Part shown: piece by piece, positions 22,582 through 36,600 of the stretch
Position numbering within the stretch: position 1 is the stretch's first letter
How the letters are laid out: each line of letters begins with the position of its first letter
From: Macrosoma leucophasiata
Lineage: Eukaryota > Arthropoda > Insecta > Lepidoptera > Hedylidae
NCBI GenBank assembly: GCA_036365455.1
Contig: JAWQUS010000020.1
Coordinates: 8,405,001 to 8,469,000 of the forward strand
Length of the DNA stretch: 64,000 bases
Direction: 5' to 3'
Position numbers and translations under genes: made by a program
Notes under the pieces: model-generated
What the model was told of the DNA's origin: nothing
Databases searched by the model: none
Seen by the model: the letters and a program-made list of their open reading frames with translations, nothing else

Positions 22582-23828
22582 TCATAAAATAAACTGTATC
22601 GGACATACCTATACGATTGCACGCTACCTAGGTACTTCATAACTTAACGTAAGCACTTGAAATAATGAGAAAATGAGTATTAACTAGGTATGTCGGTGCA
22701 CGTAGCTATATCGATCGGAATAAGGCAAGTGGTGGTAAGTATCACCGGTCGGCGGTGACAGTGCGTCCGTCGCGATTCTCTCTGGAGAAATTTGTTGCCG
22801 CTAGACTCTAATTGCTTATGTTTTATGTATGTGCTTCTGTTGCTGTCGTATCAACTGCTTCATATACTCGTCTAGTTTATATAAAACCGAGTCCAATGAA
22901 AGCTGTTCTAAAATAACAATAGGTATCCCATTTGTCTCACGCACGGATCCACATTGCATGCGTTGCCATTTCAAAAATTGTTAAGCCAGCATGAATAAGA
23001 ATGTATCGGAGAAAGCGGGAAATGTATTGTAAAGAATGCTCGGTTTAACAACCTACTGAGTAGCATTGGTAATAATTTAAACGATATAATTTTAGTTTTT
23101 TTTTTTAATTCAGCTGTGTCTACATTAAGTAAATGTAGGGATTGTGGATAGTTAGGATAGTGGCATAGCGCCAGTGATAATGAAGTTATAACCTAAATAT
23201 TAGTGAGTATTGCTCACATTATATCCAAATAGTAAATAGTCGATTGTATGCGTTCTTAAGATTAAGCGATAGATATCTTTACAACACTGCAGGGCCCTCG
23301 CCTTGAAATTTACCTTAAGTACTCGCATGAGGCACATACATGTTCCTAGATTTTTGATAAGAAAGGTTAAAGAAGTGAAGTAAAACTAATGACAATAATA
23401 AAAATTTTTTTTTTTCGTCAACTAGTAACTAATTAACATTTTTAAAAGTATATATATTATTCAAAAACAAAATAAACTCGAGAATAATCTACTTATTTGG
23501 ACTTACACATGATCTCTATGCAGTCTTAGATCTTAAGGAGCGTGATAATTATTGAATATAATCATTAAATTGTATAGATTATTCCTATTCAGTCAAACTT
23601 TCATCTCAAGTGGGGCACACAATCATTTGAGGGTCTGGACGAACACGCCCGTTACACTTGCCAAGTTGTTTTCAAGTCCTTTGGTCTGAGGCTCTACCTC
23701 TACTGCCAGAGACAAAACGTCCTTTTCTTCGTATCATCGTTGTAGACCCAGTTTGTTCTAGCTTGTATTTTTTTATAGGCGTATATTTTGTTGTCAAATA
23801 CGGCAAAAATTGTGCAATCTCTTCATTT
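22582..23828. other. Intergenic, nothing recognised
   Basis: No gene or repeat I can name. Confidence 0.35.
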
Positions 23829-24050
23829 TACTGGTGGTAGAGTTCCACTGTAGGAGTTCGAGTGCGTTGGCACCACTGCATTACCTAATCTAACTTCCGC
23901 CAAATGGAAATATTCACCACTATCGTGATCCGGTTAGAAGGTAATGTATGGCCCCGTAATAACAGTCACAGAGACTTAAGAACTAAGGTCTCACGTGTAT
24001 CAATGTGAAGTAAACTGCATGCTTGTTTGCCACCTTGATTACATAAAAAA
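23829..24050 (+). repeat. RepA copy
   Basis: Starts CTGGTGGTAGAGTTCC, includes GGCACCACTGCATTACCTAA and ends CCACCTTGATTACATAAAAAA; internal deletion of the TAGGCTGCAG part. Confidence 0.8.
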
Positions 24051-24208
24051 TGAGGATTTTTAAGTCAAAGGATTGACAGACAAGCAGACGGGCTACCTGA
24101 TGGTAAGTGGTTACCGCCGAAGTAAATTAGTACTTAGTTAAAATAAATTGATTCAAGTTTAAAATCAACACGGAAAAGTTATGAAACAGTAAAGAAATAA
24201 AGAACTTA

Positions 24209-24520
24209 ACGTCAGGCCTGTATATCGTAATTAGGCAGAGGTAAATGCATGCGTTCAAACAAATGCAAACACCCACGATTCGCCGGTTACGATTTGGCCC
24301 ATGTACCAGGTAGCGAGCCTATTGACATCTCCTTGCACATCACCGAACGTTGAAGTATTGGGAACTGGGAAACATCCAGAAAATTGAAAAATCGCAATAG
24401 AACCAGAGATAAACAATTTTACACGGTTATTTCTACTATCCCCGACCCGGGCATCGAACCCAGGATCCCAGCGTAGTAGTAGTAGCCTGCTACCTCTAGG
24501 CTACTCGGGCAGTTAAAGAT
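24209..24520 (-). mobile_element. tRNA-derived SINE, family S2, with 12-bp duplication
   Basis: Flanked by ATAAAGAACTTA at 24197-24208 and 24521-24532. Read on the minus strand the head has tRNA-like A and B boxes (…GTAGCAGG… and GGTTCGATGCCCGGGTCGG) and the tail ends GACGTTAAG. More diverged than the copies at 26212 and 31709. Confidence 0.85.
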
Positions 24521-24532
24521 ATAAAGAACTTA

Positions 24533-26199
24533 GGTATCCGAATTTTACTTATTTAAGTTCCACTCGCGAAACTTCTGACTCATTAACTCATAACGTTCCT
24601 CGAGAGCTCGCACGGGAGACATGCGCGTGCGCCACCCACATACTTTAAACTTGCCCTATGTATTTGAGTATGCGCACTACCGGTCAATAAGCTTGTAAAC
24701 AGCAACACGTACCATATTCCAGGAGTACGTAAAAGGGGCACAACTAGTTTCATGCGTCAAAAAAAAATTCGACAATATTAGACCCTGGGTGACACAGGTC
24801 ACCTGCGCGGGGCATTCTAGTGTTTATTCAATGGAGAAGGTTAAAATGACGTCGACCTCTTGACCTAGTAAGGCTGCGCGAGTGCTCAGGCGATTGAACT
24901 TCGCGCTGCAATGCGCAGGAAATAACCTTACTTTCGTTCATGGCGGAACTTACGGAGAAATGTAGGTCATTAATTTTAATAACTTAAATTACCAGTTATT
25001 TTCAAAAAAACAAATGGATACTGTTTTAAAGTATATTTTAAAATTTTATGACATTTAACATTTTCAGCTATACTTTAGAAAATGTAAGTTTTCCATCAAT
25101 AGAGATGTGAATTTATTTTGTTAGCGGAGATAAACTACAGTTTTTGTAGAAGCGTGTATATTTAATTATATTGTCTAGTAAGGCAGAACAGCACATGAAG
25201 CGAGTTGTGAGGTGCGAGGTGCGGCGAACATGGCAATAGGTGAAAGCAACGTGAGCCGGTCGCGTGTGTGCTACTGCCGTGCAAGGTTAACGTTTTTCTA
25301 ATTTCGGAGCGAGGGCTCAGACCTGCTATTACGCTGTGACCAACTCGCTCCATACTTTCATCGGAAATTCACCGTGGAAAAATAAGAGTCGCGAATTTCA
25401 CCTCCCATGACAATATCCGCTGCAATTGCAGTTTCATTCTTTAGCGACGGATATTTCAAGAAAAATGGAGCATTTATATTAATATCTTGTTTTTGGGCTA
25501 TTTGCGTCCACTCGATGACCGGTCCAGCGTGCAATCCGCTTTCTAAAACCGCGCGCAACTCGCCGAGTGCGTGATTCGTACGCGGATGTGACGAACGTTA
25601 TATGGAATAACATTATTTTGTTCATGGGCCTTTTTTTTTAAATGGAATTTACTAATTCGTCGCATTTGTTTGGTTATTATTTTTAATCAATATTTATATT
25701 AATGTTTTTTTTTCATGAGAACTGTTGCGATATGGTTTTAATTTCAAACATGTGTCGTTTCAATCTCATTTATTCTATTCATTCACACATTCCTTTAGTC
25801 TAAGTATACAACATGCAATGAAATTACTCTATGTTCTACAAATGCTGTCCATGGGTGTGTGTTGACACCGTTAGAGTTCTCGATGTAGACCGAACGGTAT
25901 ACACCTGACTCGAGATGCCCATGCTTTTGAATGCTTTTAATTTGCGATTACAGGTCGAGCAAAGCCAATATTTTGTAAGAATGCAGGTTATACCAAGTCA
26001 TGATTCTTAATCGTGCCGTTTACCTACTCTTTGGAAACTTTTGAAAATATTTTTTATTGTGTTATAATCATTCTAGAACTAAATATGTTAAAAGTAGAAA
26101 ATGTATAAACAAGGTAACTACATACTTTACTTAATCTTTAAATGTATGTGAAGTCGAGTTACCACAAAGTGGGATTTCATATTACGTCCGTTTAAAGCA
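24533..26199. other. Intergenic, nothing recognised
   Basis: A mildly GC-rich stretch 24590-24960 and two ~65-codon minus frames near 25160-25560 without protein-like features. Confidence 0.35.
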
Positions 26200-26211
26200 A
26201 TATACTCAATT

Positions 26212-26539
26212 AAAATAATAAAAAAAAACGTAACTTCGCGCCTGTAATCCCCGAAGGGGTAGGCAGAGGTAAATGCATGCATTCAATCATACATGCAAAC
26301 ACCTACGACTCGCCGGTTACATTTTGGCCCATGTAACAGGTGGCGAACCTGTTGCCATCTCCGGGCACATTATCAAACTCCGGAGTTCTGGGAAACTTCC
26401 AGAAAATGGAAAAATCCCCATAGAAGCAGAGATAAAGGATTTTAAACCGTTATCTCTGATAGTCCCCGACCCGGGAATCGAACCTAGGACCTCCAGCGTA
26501 CTAGTAGTGGCCTGCTACCACTACGCTACTGAGGCAGTT
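26212..26539 (-). mobile_element. tRNA-derived SINE, family S2, with 12-bp duplication
   Basis: Flanked by ATATACTCAATT at 26200-26211 and 26540-26551. The minus strand begins TGCCTCAGTAGCGTAGTGG and has B box GGTTCGATTCCCGGG. The body includes CCACCTGTTACATGGGCC and the end CGAAGTTACG plus an AT-rich tail. The plus-strand frame through it is not a gene; its twin frame recurs in the copy at 31709. Confidence 0.92.
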
Positions 26540-26551
26540 ATATACTCAATT

Positions 26552-27609
26552 GCTATTATCAATTAATTAATTATTAATTATATTAGGTATTTTAAGTGTC
26601 CCACTTAAAATACCTACTCCATACCTACATTTAAGTCTTTAGAATACCTACTTACTAACGTTAGCATATTATTTAGAAAAACTTTTCAACATTAACATTT
26701 TAAATCGTATCATTAGCCTTGATAACGTGCCACCATGACACACAATCTGAATACGTCAGCTACCCTACTATCTGCCACTAAAATTAAAATAATGATGTAG
26801 TGCTATGTAATAAATAACACTAAGTAGCGCAAACGCAGTATTCATTGTCCATGTGATAGCTAGAGATTGTCTATAGGTGTTGTCTGAAGAATTATGATAA
26901 AAATATAGAATGATGACAATAGACGGAGCTAGTTCTGGGACTCCAAAAATTGCTCTTGATTCGTTTTCTGTTATGTCGTATCGTTAGTGTTGATTTTGTT
27001 TCGTTTCGTTCGCCAAATAATTAACACGTGTGTGTTTTCTTAGTCATTAAACTAAACAAATTGCCTCCAAGTCAAGTATTGAAACGAGTATGATGTACGT
27101 TTTTCGGGATTCATCTACTGTATTATATCAACAACCATAATATCGACACTCTGACTAGTTACTGGTGGTGGTAATCACTAGCCATAGTGATTGTACCTAA
27201 ATCATCTCAGGACACTGGTTAACGCCGATTTCTTATTTTACCCTCTGGAGGAGCTTTTGCCGCTTAACGGAGTTACTTCAATCACAACAGGACTGCCTTT
27301 TTGTTTAAAACCGACTCCAGAGCATAATCTATTTCTGGGATAAGTTGAAGTCAGATTGTGTTTTAGACTTGTGTAATACCTACACGTTTATTGTGCTATT
27401 CTCCACGTTTTGCTCATACATTTTATTGATATTATTATGTAAAATTAAAAGAGCCGTCTGTACAAAACGGCGAAAAGAGAGTATGTACAGAACGGCGTTA
27501 ATGAGTTATGTGTGAGATTGTAACGTTAAATAAAACTTGAAGTACTCAGACAGAAAGCTGACTTTCCAGTTACATGACCTAATAAAAGCTTTGAGCCATG
27601 ATGAGCTTA
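26552..27609. other. Intergenic
   Basis: No gene seen until the candidate promoter at 27610. Confidence 0.35.
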
Positions 27610-27639
27610 CATAAAAGTGGAAGTCTCTGCAGCATCAGG
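27610..27639 (+). promoter_or_regulatory. TATA-like box and initiator of the candidate peptide gene
   Basis: CATAAAAG at 27610-27617 and an arthropod-type initiator GCATCAGG centred on A27637, about 25 bp apart, 30 bp before the ATG at 27666. The spacing is right for a core promoter; inferred. Confidence 0.4.
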
Positions 27640-27665
27640 CAGCGCAGGGAATAACTGTTAAAATT

Positions 27666-30600
27666 ATGGACATATTACTACTCTGTATTCTGTTGTTACT
27701 TGGATATCTACAAGTAGGTACGTTTTCCCATACAATATTTTTAATTACCAAGATTTGAGAATTTATTATCAAGATGAGAGTAAATTACCTATTTTCAAAC
27801 CTATCTTTTCATTGATTGAATCCTATAATTCCGCATAGTTGTGGGTCGATTTACCCAAATCCCAAATTATCGACCATCTTTAAGCCTCTGTCCACAACAA
27901 CGTAACCAATACTTAAATGCTGGGTGTGCTCTTTTATAATCAAATTCAAGTACATGTACCTACTTATAAATACTTATTCATTGACCTTTCACTTGGAATA
28001 AATAGGTATTTGACTATAAGTAATAAAATGTTATCTCGATAAGTATTTACAAAAGCCATTCACATAGAAACAATTTGATAAACCAAAAAACTGTCACACT
28101 GGATTCAGAAGCAGGTCAAAACATTCCATAAATATTCAAACAAACGAAATGAAGGGGAAATGAACTATCATTTTTGTTAAAAATGTTTCTGTTACCCAAC
28201 GCTGGCCGGTGCCGGTGAATGACTAGATTCCTCTCGTCACAACTTTCACTTTAAAGTTTTTTGGACATGAAAGGAATGATTCAGAGTGGTTCTCGTCTCG
28301 ATGCGAGTCGGGGAATTAATCATATCATTTAAGTAATTTCGAAAGTTTGTGTGCGCCGTAACAAGTTATCGAGGTATACCTACATCCCGTCTTTGTAAAG
28401 GAATAACTAGTTATTTTTATTACAAGATGACGATGATTTTTTATTACGATATTTAACGTCAAATCAAATTAAAAAAGAAATTGTGGTTTGTGTTGGTACC
28501 TATATCTACGTCTTGGGTAAATGTGCTAAAGTTCGAAAATGTTTGTCTCTGAAATGACACATATCACTTTAATTTTTAGGTATTTGTTTAAACCTAAGAG
28601 GCAATAGTGGGTAAACCGCGGCCACTTTTTAAAGATTGGGTAAACAAGTTACATATTTTTATAGCTAGGTAGGTACGTAAGAAACCTTAGCATAAATGAT
28701 ATGAATCTTTATTAAATAATACCTACTTAATTATAATTCCGTCAAGTAGTGTGCCTGGGGGTACCTACACATTATTATAAAAGGTATCTAAAATCAGCTG
28801 AAGTATAGTAGCTCTGTGACTAAGAAAGTAGGTAGGTAACACATCTGATTCAGCTTCCGTTTGACAAATGCGAAACACTTCTGTTGGCATTACATAATTC
28901 GGGTGTTGGTTCGGGTAATACGTAATTTCTACAAAGAGCGTGTACGAGAAACTACGAGCAAATGGCAGGCAATGGCGAGAGCACGCGACGCGGCCGGACT
29001 GTTTACACCGACGGTACAGCTTTCCTTGCCACTTTCGACACTGCCGGCATACGTTTCATGACTTCTAATTAGCTGCCCGTTAAGTTTGCCATGTGCTCGT
29101 CACCTTTGGATGTATATAAATAACAATAATACTGGAATTTTTAGTGTTCTGTACCTATCTTGAACGGAATCCCCATAGAATTACTCCTTTCTCTATCGTT
29201 TGTCACAGCTTTAAAATTAATGGGCCGATTGAGTTGAAACTTAGTACCTACACATATTTACCTATATGTAAGTCAGTGATCCTGAGAATATAACCTATAT
29301 AAATTTCAAAGATAGGGGCCAATAGGAGTCAAGGGAGTCAACTGGAAAAAGAAAACATTTTTTTTTATATTTATGTAAAGTGCATTGTGTGTAAGACTGA
29401 CACATCAATAAGACCTCATTGTGAGCGCTACGTGTCATTGGGTCCTTAAAATCGCAATGCGCTAGTAGCTAGCAAGCTATGACGTTCAGTTTTCTTATCA
29501 AACGCGTCAACAATTGGACGAAAAAGTCGATGCGATCCAGTTCAGTTCTGTTTACCTAAAAGTGGACCCATCTGCTATTACCGGCACCGGGGTACCAATA
29601 TAACGATTATATTAAAGTGAATCTATTTTTTAAATGTTAATACAGTGGCACACAAGCATGCTCACATTGATGTTAAGTGATTACTGCAGTCTATAGACAT
29701 CTACACGAAAACCAGCGGTCTAAGTGCAGATGCATTGCCATCCCTGAGACGTAAGTTGTTACGTCTCTGTGATAGTTATTACGGGGCCATACTACGTAGC
29801 ACCTACAAGAAGTGGTTAAATATTGACTTGACTTGTTGTAACATCTTTTATCATTAGGTAAACAAAATTTATTCCGACTGAAGCAGTCCATGCATGAGAC
29901 CTTACCTACAGATAACATTATTCCAATATGTAAATATATCTTATCTTTAAAGTCAATTATTATATTAGCGCAGTTACGTCAATACATAATTAATGAATTA
30001 GGTAAACATATCTGGCTCCCGATTTTCAGTTCATGTTTTTTTATGTAACGAAGGTGGCAAACAAGAATGCAGTACACATGGATGTTAAGTGATGACTGCA
30101 GCCTATAGACATTTACACAAAATGTAGACATTTTACCAATCCTGAGACTTTAATTGTTACGTCTCTATGATAGTTATTATGGGTCATACTGGTCAATGAC
30201 TGCAGCCTATAGACATCCACACAAAATGAAAAAGTTCTGCCACCCCTGAAACCTTAGTTGTTACGTCTCTGTGATAGTTATTACGGGATATAGGTACATT
30301 ACCATATAACCGGAACACGATAGTGCTGAATACTGCCATTTGGCGGCAGATAGATTAGGTAATGCGGTGGTGCCTACGCCCTCTAGTGCACTCGAGTACA
30401 CCCTGGAACTCTACCACCCGTAGAAAATGTAAACTTATTCCAATCATTAAAACTGTATGGTCCCCTAATAACTATCACAGAGACCAAACAATGGTCTCGG
30501 GTGGCAACGCATCTACATTTTGTCCTCTGGTCTTTGCGTAGGTGTTTATAGGCTGCAGTCATCACTTAACATCAATGTGAACCGTATGCTTGCTTGCCAC

Positions 30601-33600
30601 CTTCATTACAAAAAAAAATTGAACTCCAATGCTATCGACATTGACTAGTTAGTTTCGCTCTATTTACAGAATGGTACAATTAGAAGCAAACCGTTAAGAT
30701 TTAAAAACAGCTACCGTTTTAAAATGCGCTCGTGGTCCGCGTACGGCGATTACTAGAGCGATGTAACTAGGGTTGCCAGATGAAAAACAAATTAAAAGAA
30801 AAAGTCATAATTTGTTTTCAAAAGTCCTGAAAAAAAATCTATAGTATACGGGTGATAGTGTTTTTTAGTAAAAATCTACATATTATTGAAGCTCTAAAAC
30901 CCATAATCCGGCGTTATTCTAACGAGTCTGAAATATTACTACAAACCTTGAGATCTATATGGTAACCCTAGATGTAACACATGTCAAAATAATGAATCCA
31001 AATCATAAATTCAGTGTGTTGTTTAATTATTCACCATATCTAATTCAGGGATAAAAATGTATTGTATTTTCATATTTTAGAAAGTGAAGGCTTATATTTA
31101 CATTTCTAAAGCACTCGAGAGGAGCATACGCCGCTTCTTAATTACTGTGAAATATCCGTAGTAAATTCAAGGCTTCTTCCAAACCAAAAGAACAGTACAT
31201 GTAGGTACTTATGTATTAGGGAAATTTATGTCAAGATTATAGGTGCTCCAATTTTAGAAACTTATATTCTTTATCAAAATTTTTGAGCATTTCAACAAAC
31301 ATAAGTCCGTTACTATTAAACCAACGAAAATAAATTTTATTTTCCTACGTCCAAGCAAAGCCAAATTGACTTATTTAAAAAAGGTTGCCTACCCATACTT
31401 ATAACAATAAGCGATATCTATTCCATAAACGATCATGAATGGCCGTGGTTCAAGAGGTACGCAAAGAGAGCGTTTCTAGTTTTGTGTCTGTTTGTTTGTT
31501 AAACGGATTGTGACGGAACTTTCACTGCTTAAGTTTATTAACTTGCTCTCCCAGGAATCATCTACGTATTTTACTGAACTCTGTTGTCTAAGGTCCGTTT
31601 AAGATTTGTCCTACTAAAATTATATACATAAGTTTAAAAATAATTATTAAGCAAAGATTCAGATTATTTAAAAAAAATACATGAATATTAGGTACGTGTC
31701 TATTACGTAACTTCACGCCTGTAATCCCCGAGGGGGTAGGCAGAGGTAAATGCATGCATTCAATCATACATGCAAACACCCACGACTCGCCGGTTACGTT
31801 TTGGCCCATGTAACAGGTGGCGAACCTGTTGCCATCTCCGGGCACATTACCAGACTCCGGGGTACTGGGAAACTTCCAGAAAATGGAAAAATCCCATTAG
31901 AAGCAGAGATAAAGAATTTTAAACCGTTATCTCTGATAGTCCCCGACCCGGGAATCGAACCCAGGACCTCCAGCGTAATAGTAGTGGCCTGCTACCACTA
32001 CGCTACTGAGGCAGTTTGCAGTCTATTACGTTGACATATTTTGTCTTATCACGGAAAAATGGTGAAATGATTTTATAGAAACGGGCAATAAAATTGTGTG
32101 TCCCTAAAAGTATCTATTTAATATTGTTGAGGCTTGAACATGTTGGCATAAAATAGAGGAAATTGAAAAAGGCTGAAAAAAATATGTAGAATAGGTACCT
32201 ACAATCGAAAAATGTCCGGTAGATGACGTCGCTACCTTATTTGTAGAATGTTAAAGTTTAATTTTCAACGGTTTTGGATCACCGGAAACGTCTTCGATGG
32301 TACGTATATTATATTATCTACTTAGATACTGAAGCATCGAAAGTGGCAGTTTATTGTTTTAGCTAAATTGATGTTAGACATGCGTATGCGCATGACTTGT
32401 GACCAATAAAAACTAAATGTCTCTTTATATAAGGAGATGTAGCATTAACAATTATTACAACTTTCATACAATGTTATGTAATTGTGTTACATCCGGAAAC
32501 GATTTCCAAATTATTGTATTAACCAAAACGTTTTGATTTTTAAAGATTCTTAATAAGATTTAAGATTTTTTTTTAACAATTTATGTATTTAAACAGATAT
32601 TTTCATGTTTCTAATTGATACTTGAACTGTCGTTGTATTAAAAACAATTCAAAATAATCTGAAAATCGTATCTTTTACGAACATGAAAGGTGTTTTAAAA
32701 CCATCACTACAATATTGAAACACAAAATTATAAAATTGAACACTAATATTTTCACCAATATCACTAAAACACCTTTGATGTCGATATGATCACATCACTA
32801 CGCATCAACGTTGATTCGATATCCCGTAGAACTTTCACAGGGTGCGTACACGATTTCACTCGCACTTCAGGGTTTATTCCAAAATTCTTACCTTTATCTT
32901 GTTCCTTGCAAGGGCAATCACTGAATCACTGAACACTAATCGTTATCGAGGAGATAGTTTGTCACCGGTGAAAGTGCGTGTTACTTGTACGAGAGTTAGA
33001 CTTGCAATGAGTGGTGCGCCTTGAACTTCACATATATATAGGATGACCCAGTTAATATGGTGGCGACTAACTGTGCTAGTCGGATCGTCCGTCCATGTGT
33101 CCAACCTTCACCGTGTTCATCCCGTTGCGTCCCTTGTGGGCCTTGACAAGGACACCCACGAATATTGAGTGCATTTCCCCGTCCATATTATCTTAACACA
33201 GTGATTGAAGATAGAATAGACGATAGAAGTTTTGATTGAAAGGCAAGCTGATTGGCGTACGACAATATTTATGAATGTTATGTCTTCGATGTATTTAGGA
33301 ATCATATAAGTAAATGTAGCAACAAATGTTTATTAAATCCAGCTCTATCTCTTTTGCTATTGTAGTTTATTTTTTAAACTCGCCGACATATCCATTAATG
33401 GATATATTTTATCCTCAAATGTCCCCAATCATCCTATCCCCAGTAATACGAGTACGACAAAACAACTGATTGAGTCTACAGAGAGAGCACATCTTTATCA
33501 TATTACGTATATATGTACCTATAGTTATACTTCACTGGTGATAAAATTCCGCTGTTGGATGTTACATAAAAACCAGAGGTCAAAATACAGATGTGTTGCC

Positions 33601-36600
33601 ACCCCTGAGACCTAAGGTGCCATGTCTCTGTGATAGTTATTACGGGGCCATACATTACCATCTAACCGGAACACCATAGTGCCGAACGAATACGAATTCC
33701 TTACGTGCCATTTAGTGGCAGATAAGTTAGGTAATGCGGTGGTGCCTACGCCCTCGAGCTCCTACACTCGGAACTCTGCCACTTGTATAAAAATGTACAT
33801 TACATAACATATTCACCTAGTTTTCATGTAGGTAAGGTATAATCTCTGTCGTTCATTTTTAGAATCGAAACTTCAGTTACCACTAATTAGGTACCATACT
33901 ACGGAATTTACGTATTAAGTACAAGTTTATTGACCTGATAACCCGTGAAAGTGAAACAAACAATTCACTTTCTTCATTTGTAATAATATAAATAAGTGAA
34001 CGGAAGTTAAGGATATTAATTTATATATTTTTTCCTGTTACAGGTACAGGCGTCGAGCGGTAGTGGTAATGTAAAATGTTCTCAATTGATCATATTATTT
34101 ACCTGTTTAGTTTGTTTTCTAGTGTGCTCAAACAATATAGAAATCTCCCCTACCCTACTCATTAAAGTTACGAGTAGGTATACCATTCATGAAACGGATG
34201 TAAGATTCGCGAACTCACAAAAATAAACAGACAGGTACCTGGTAGGTACTAGGTACCTAACATATACTGATAGGAAACTAATTATCATCCTTAAATGCCA
34301 GTATTGTGTATATGAGCTAATATTTTTTTGAGCTCTAAACGTATCATAATTTTTGGACGTTATAAAAAATATATTGTAATAATCCAAAGAGTGCATATAT
34401 TACTTAACTGTAGGTATCTGCACGATGGTTTGAATTGTTAGCACCCTTGGCTAATGTCATCATCATCATTTGAGCCCAAAGAAGTAGTAAACGACTGCTG
34501 GACAAAAACCTCCCCCAGTGTTTGCTTGCGACCTTCACCAGGTCGTCAGTCCATCTCGTGGTCTGCCTACGTTTCGTCTTCGGGACGCGGTCGCTATTCA
34601 AGAACTCTTCTACCCGTCGGCCGTCGTGCCGAACGGCCGTCGGTTCTTCGAGCTATGTGTCCTGTCCACTGCCATTTGGCAAACACCGAGCATAGCTCTC
34701 TTAAGAGGCCCATAGTGAGTGACCACATTACAGTTCCAAATGTCATCATTGGCTACACACTGGTCAAAGATTTAGTCTTGAGACACTACGGTAAGTTGGG
34801 TGAGAAGATATATCGTAGCTTCCCGATCGCTGCCCAACCGAGTTAAATTCGACGATTGATCTCTTTCTCGAACTTCTACCCCGCCCTCGTCGGGACCCCC
34901 TACTGAGGACATTGAGCATTGGGCCAAGGTCTTCCAGTCCGCCGCGGTCTGCTAAAGTAGGCAGTCTGCGTAAACACGTGTCTTGAGATCTTAAACAAAA
35001 GCCGTAAACGCCACCGTTCTAAATAAGCTCGCGTATCTACTTCTAAATTGTATGAGGAGGTATCTTCCTTGTACATTTTTGGAAAAAATAAAGCCTCCAG
35101 CTACCATGCATTATTACCCACCTGTGCAATGCTTTGATTGTTTGCCCCCTTTACAAAGTATTGCCTGCTTTTCGGTTATGCGCACCCCGTGGTGGCTTTA
35201 CTACTTTGTTGATTCGTTCCCAGTGGTCGATTGTTCGCAGGTTCACATGAATATCGCGACTTTCCGTGGAAAGCGATGCCGGCAACGCCTCCAACAGTCC
35301 GCCTGTCACCACATTCCCGTAAATACAACATTGTATTTACCACTGACACCTTGGGAATTGGTTTGTACGAGTATGTAGTTGTCATTCAAAAGTCTTAAGT
35401 TTGTTATCAGGCGTACCGTCACTTTATTTTTGTTGCGAACCTAAACAAAAATCTTTATGTTTTAAGCCCTTCGTGCAAATAAATAATTTTATTTCCCTTA
35501 ATTTTAGTGGTCATAGTGCTCCAGTGACGGAGTCAGAGTCAAGACAAGACCGCATTACCTAATTTACTGAAATTATAGTGTTAAGAGCTGTCGTGTTCCG
35601 GTCAGGTGGTAATGACCCCTTAACTGCCGGCGCATAACAGCTTATCCCTGGATTTTGTGTAGATGTTTAAAAGCTCCAGTTTTTCCTTACCATCATTGTG
35701 AACTATATGCTTGTTTGCCACTTTCATGGCGAACCAACTGAATCGTAGACGTCATTGTACGGATTGTTTGAGAATAAAGAGCACGATACTAATCTTTTAT
35801 ACAACTTGACGACCCGGTTAGTCCAGCGGTTTGAGATGACCGTTTGATTCGAAGGGTCGCGGGTTCGATCCCCGCACCGGGACAAATATTTGTATGGCCT
35901 ACAGATATTTATTTCGGGTCTGGGTGTTTGTGTATGTGTTGCACCTAATGTGGGGCTGTGAGTGTAAGCGTATTTTTTTTAACTTCATTTTCAATATATT
36001 GTGCGTACTCAAACGTGATATGGATACCCAAATATGCTGATGCGAACCCTAATGTTCCTTGCCTTCCTGTAAGATCCTTGGGCTCGAGAGCATGCTTTGG
36101 GAATCTCTGATGTAAATATTACTATTACATGGATATGCAAGTAAAGTTGAGCACTAAAACACTAAGGCCCGTATTCATGGACAGATCCCAGACCTTGAGA
36201 TGATCTTCAGGTCACGTTTTTCCATGTTACATGGGATCTTAATTTCTACGAATTTGACGTTTATTTCTTCATGCCAAAAGGTATCATTGATATTTTTACA
36301 GAATTATATATTAGTAGTTTTAGTTACAATAACATGGTACGTAAATATGTATATCGACAACGGTTTGCCATTCCTAGTGCAGGCAATGACCGTAGACGGG
36401 ATGAACGTTACAGAGCGTAACCGAAAATTCCATATGTATTTACCCAAGAACTGGACGTGATATCATAATCCAACAACTACGGTGCATAATAAAATAATGT
36501 TTGATCGTTTTTTATCAATAAAACCGGCCAAGGGCGTGTCGGCCAAGGTTCTGTGTTCTGTGTTCGTGTTCTTGTTACATTTTCACATCCTTCCCTAACT

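Noticed and set aside
26273..26566. A 97-codon frame with a near-twin at 31750-32034
   Set aside because: The similarity is real, but it is due to both lying in copies of the same tRNA-derived SINE, read on the strand opposite to its head.
34454..34846. A 130-codon plus-strand frame
   Set aside because: The coding sense is the minus strand, where RTE LINE blocks are readable; the plus frame is antisense.
35808..35881. A tRNA gene
   Set aside because: The sequence continues into a SINE body shared with an inverted copy at 56813-57010, and the stems are incomplete.
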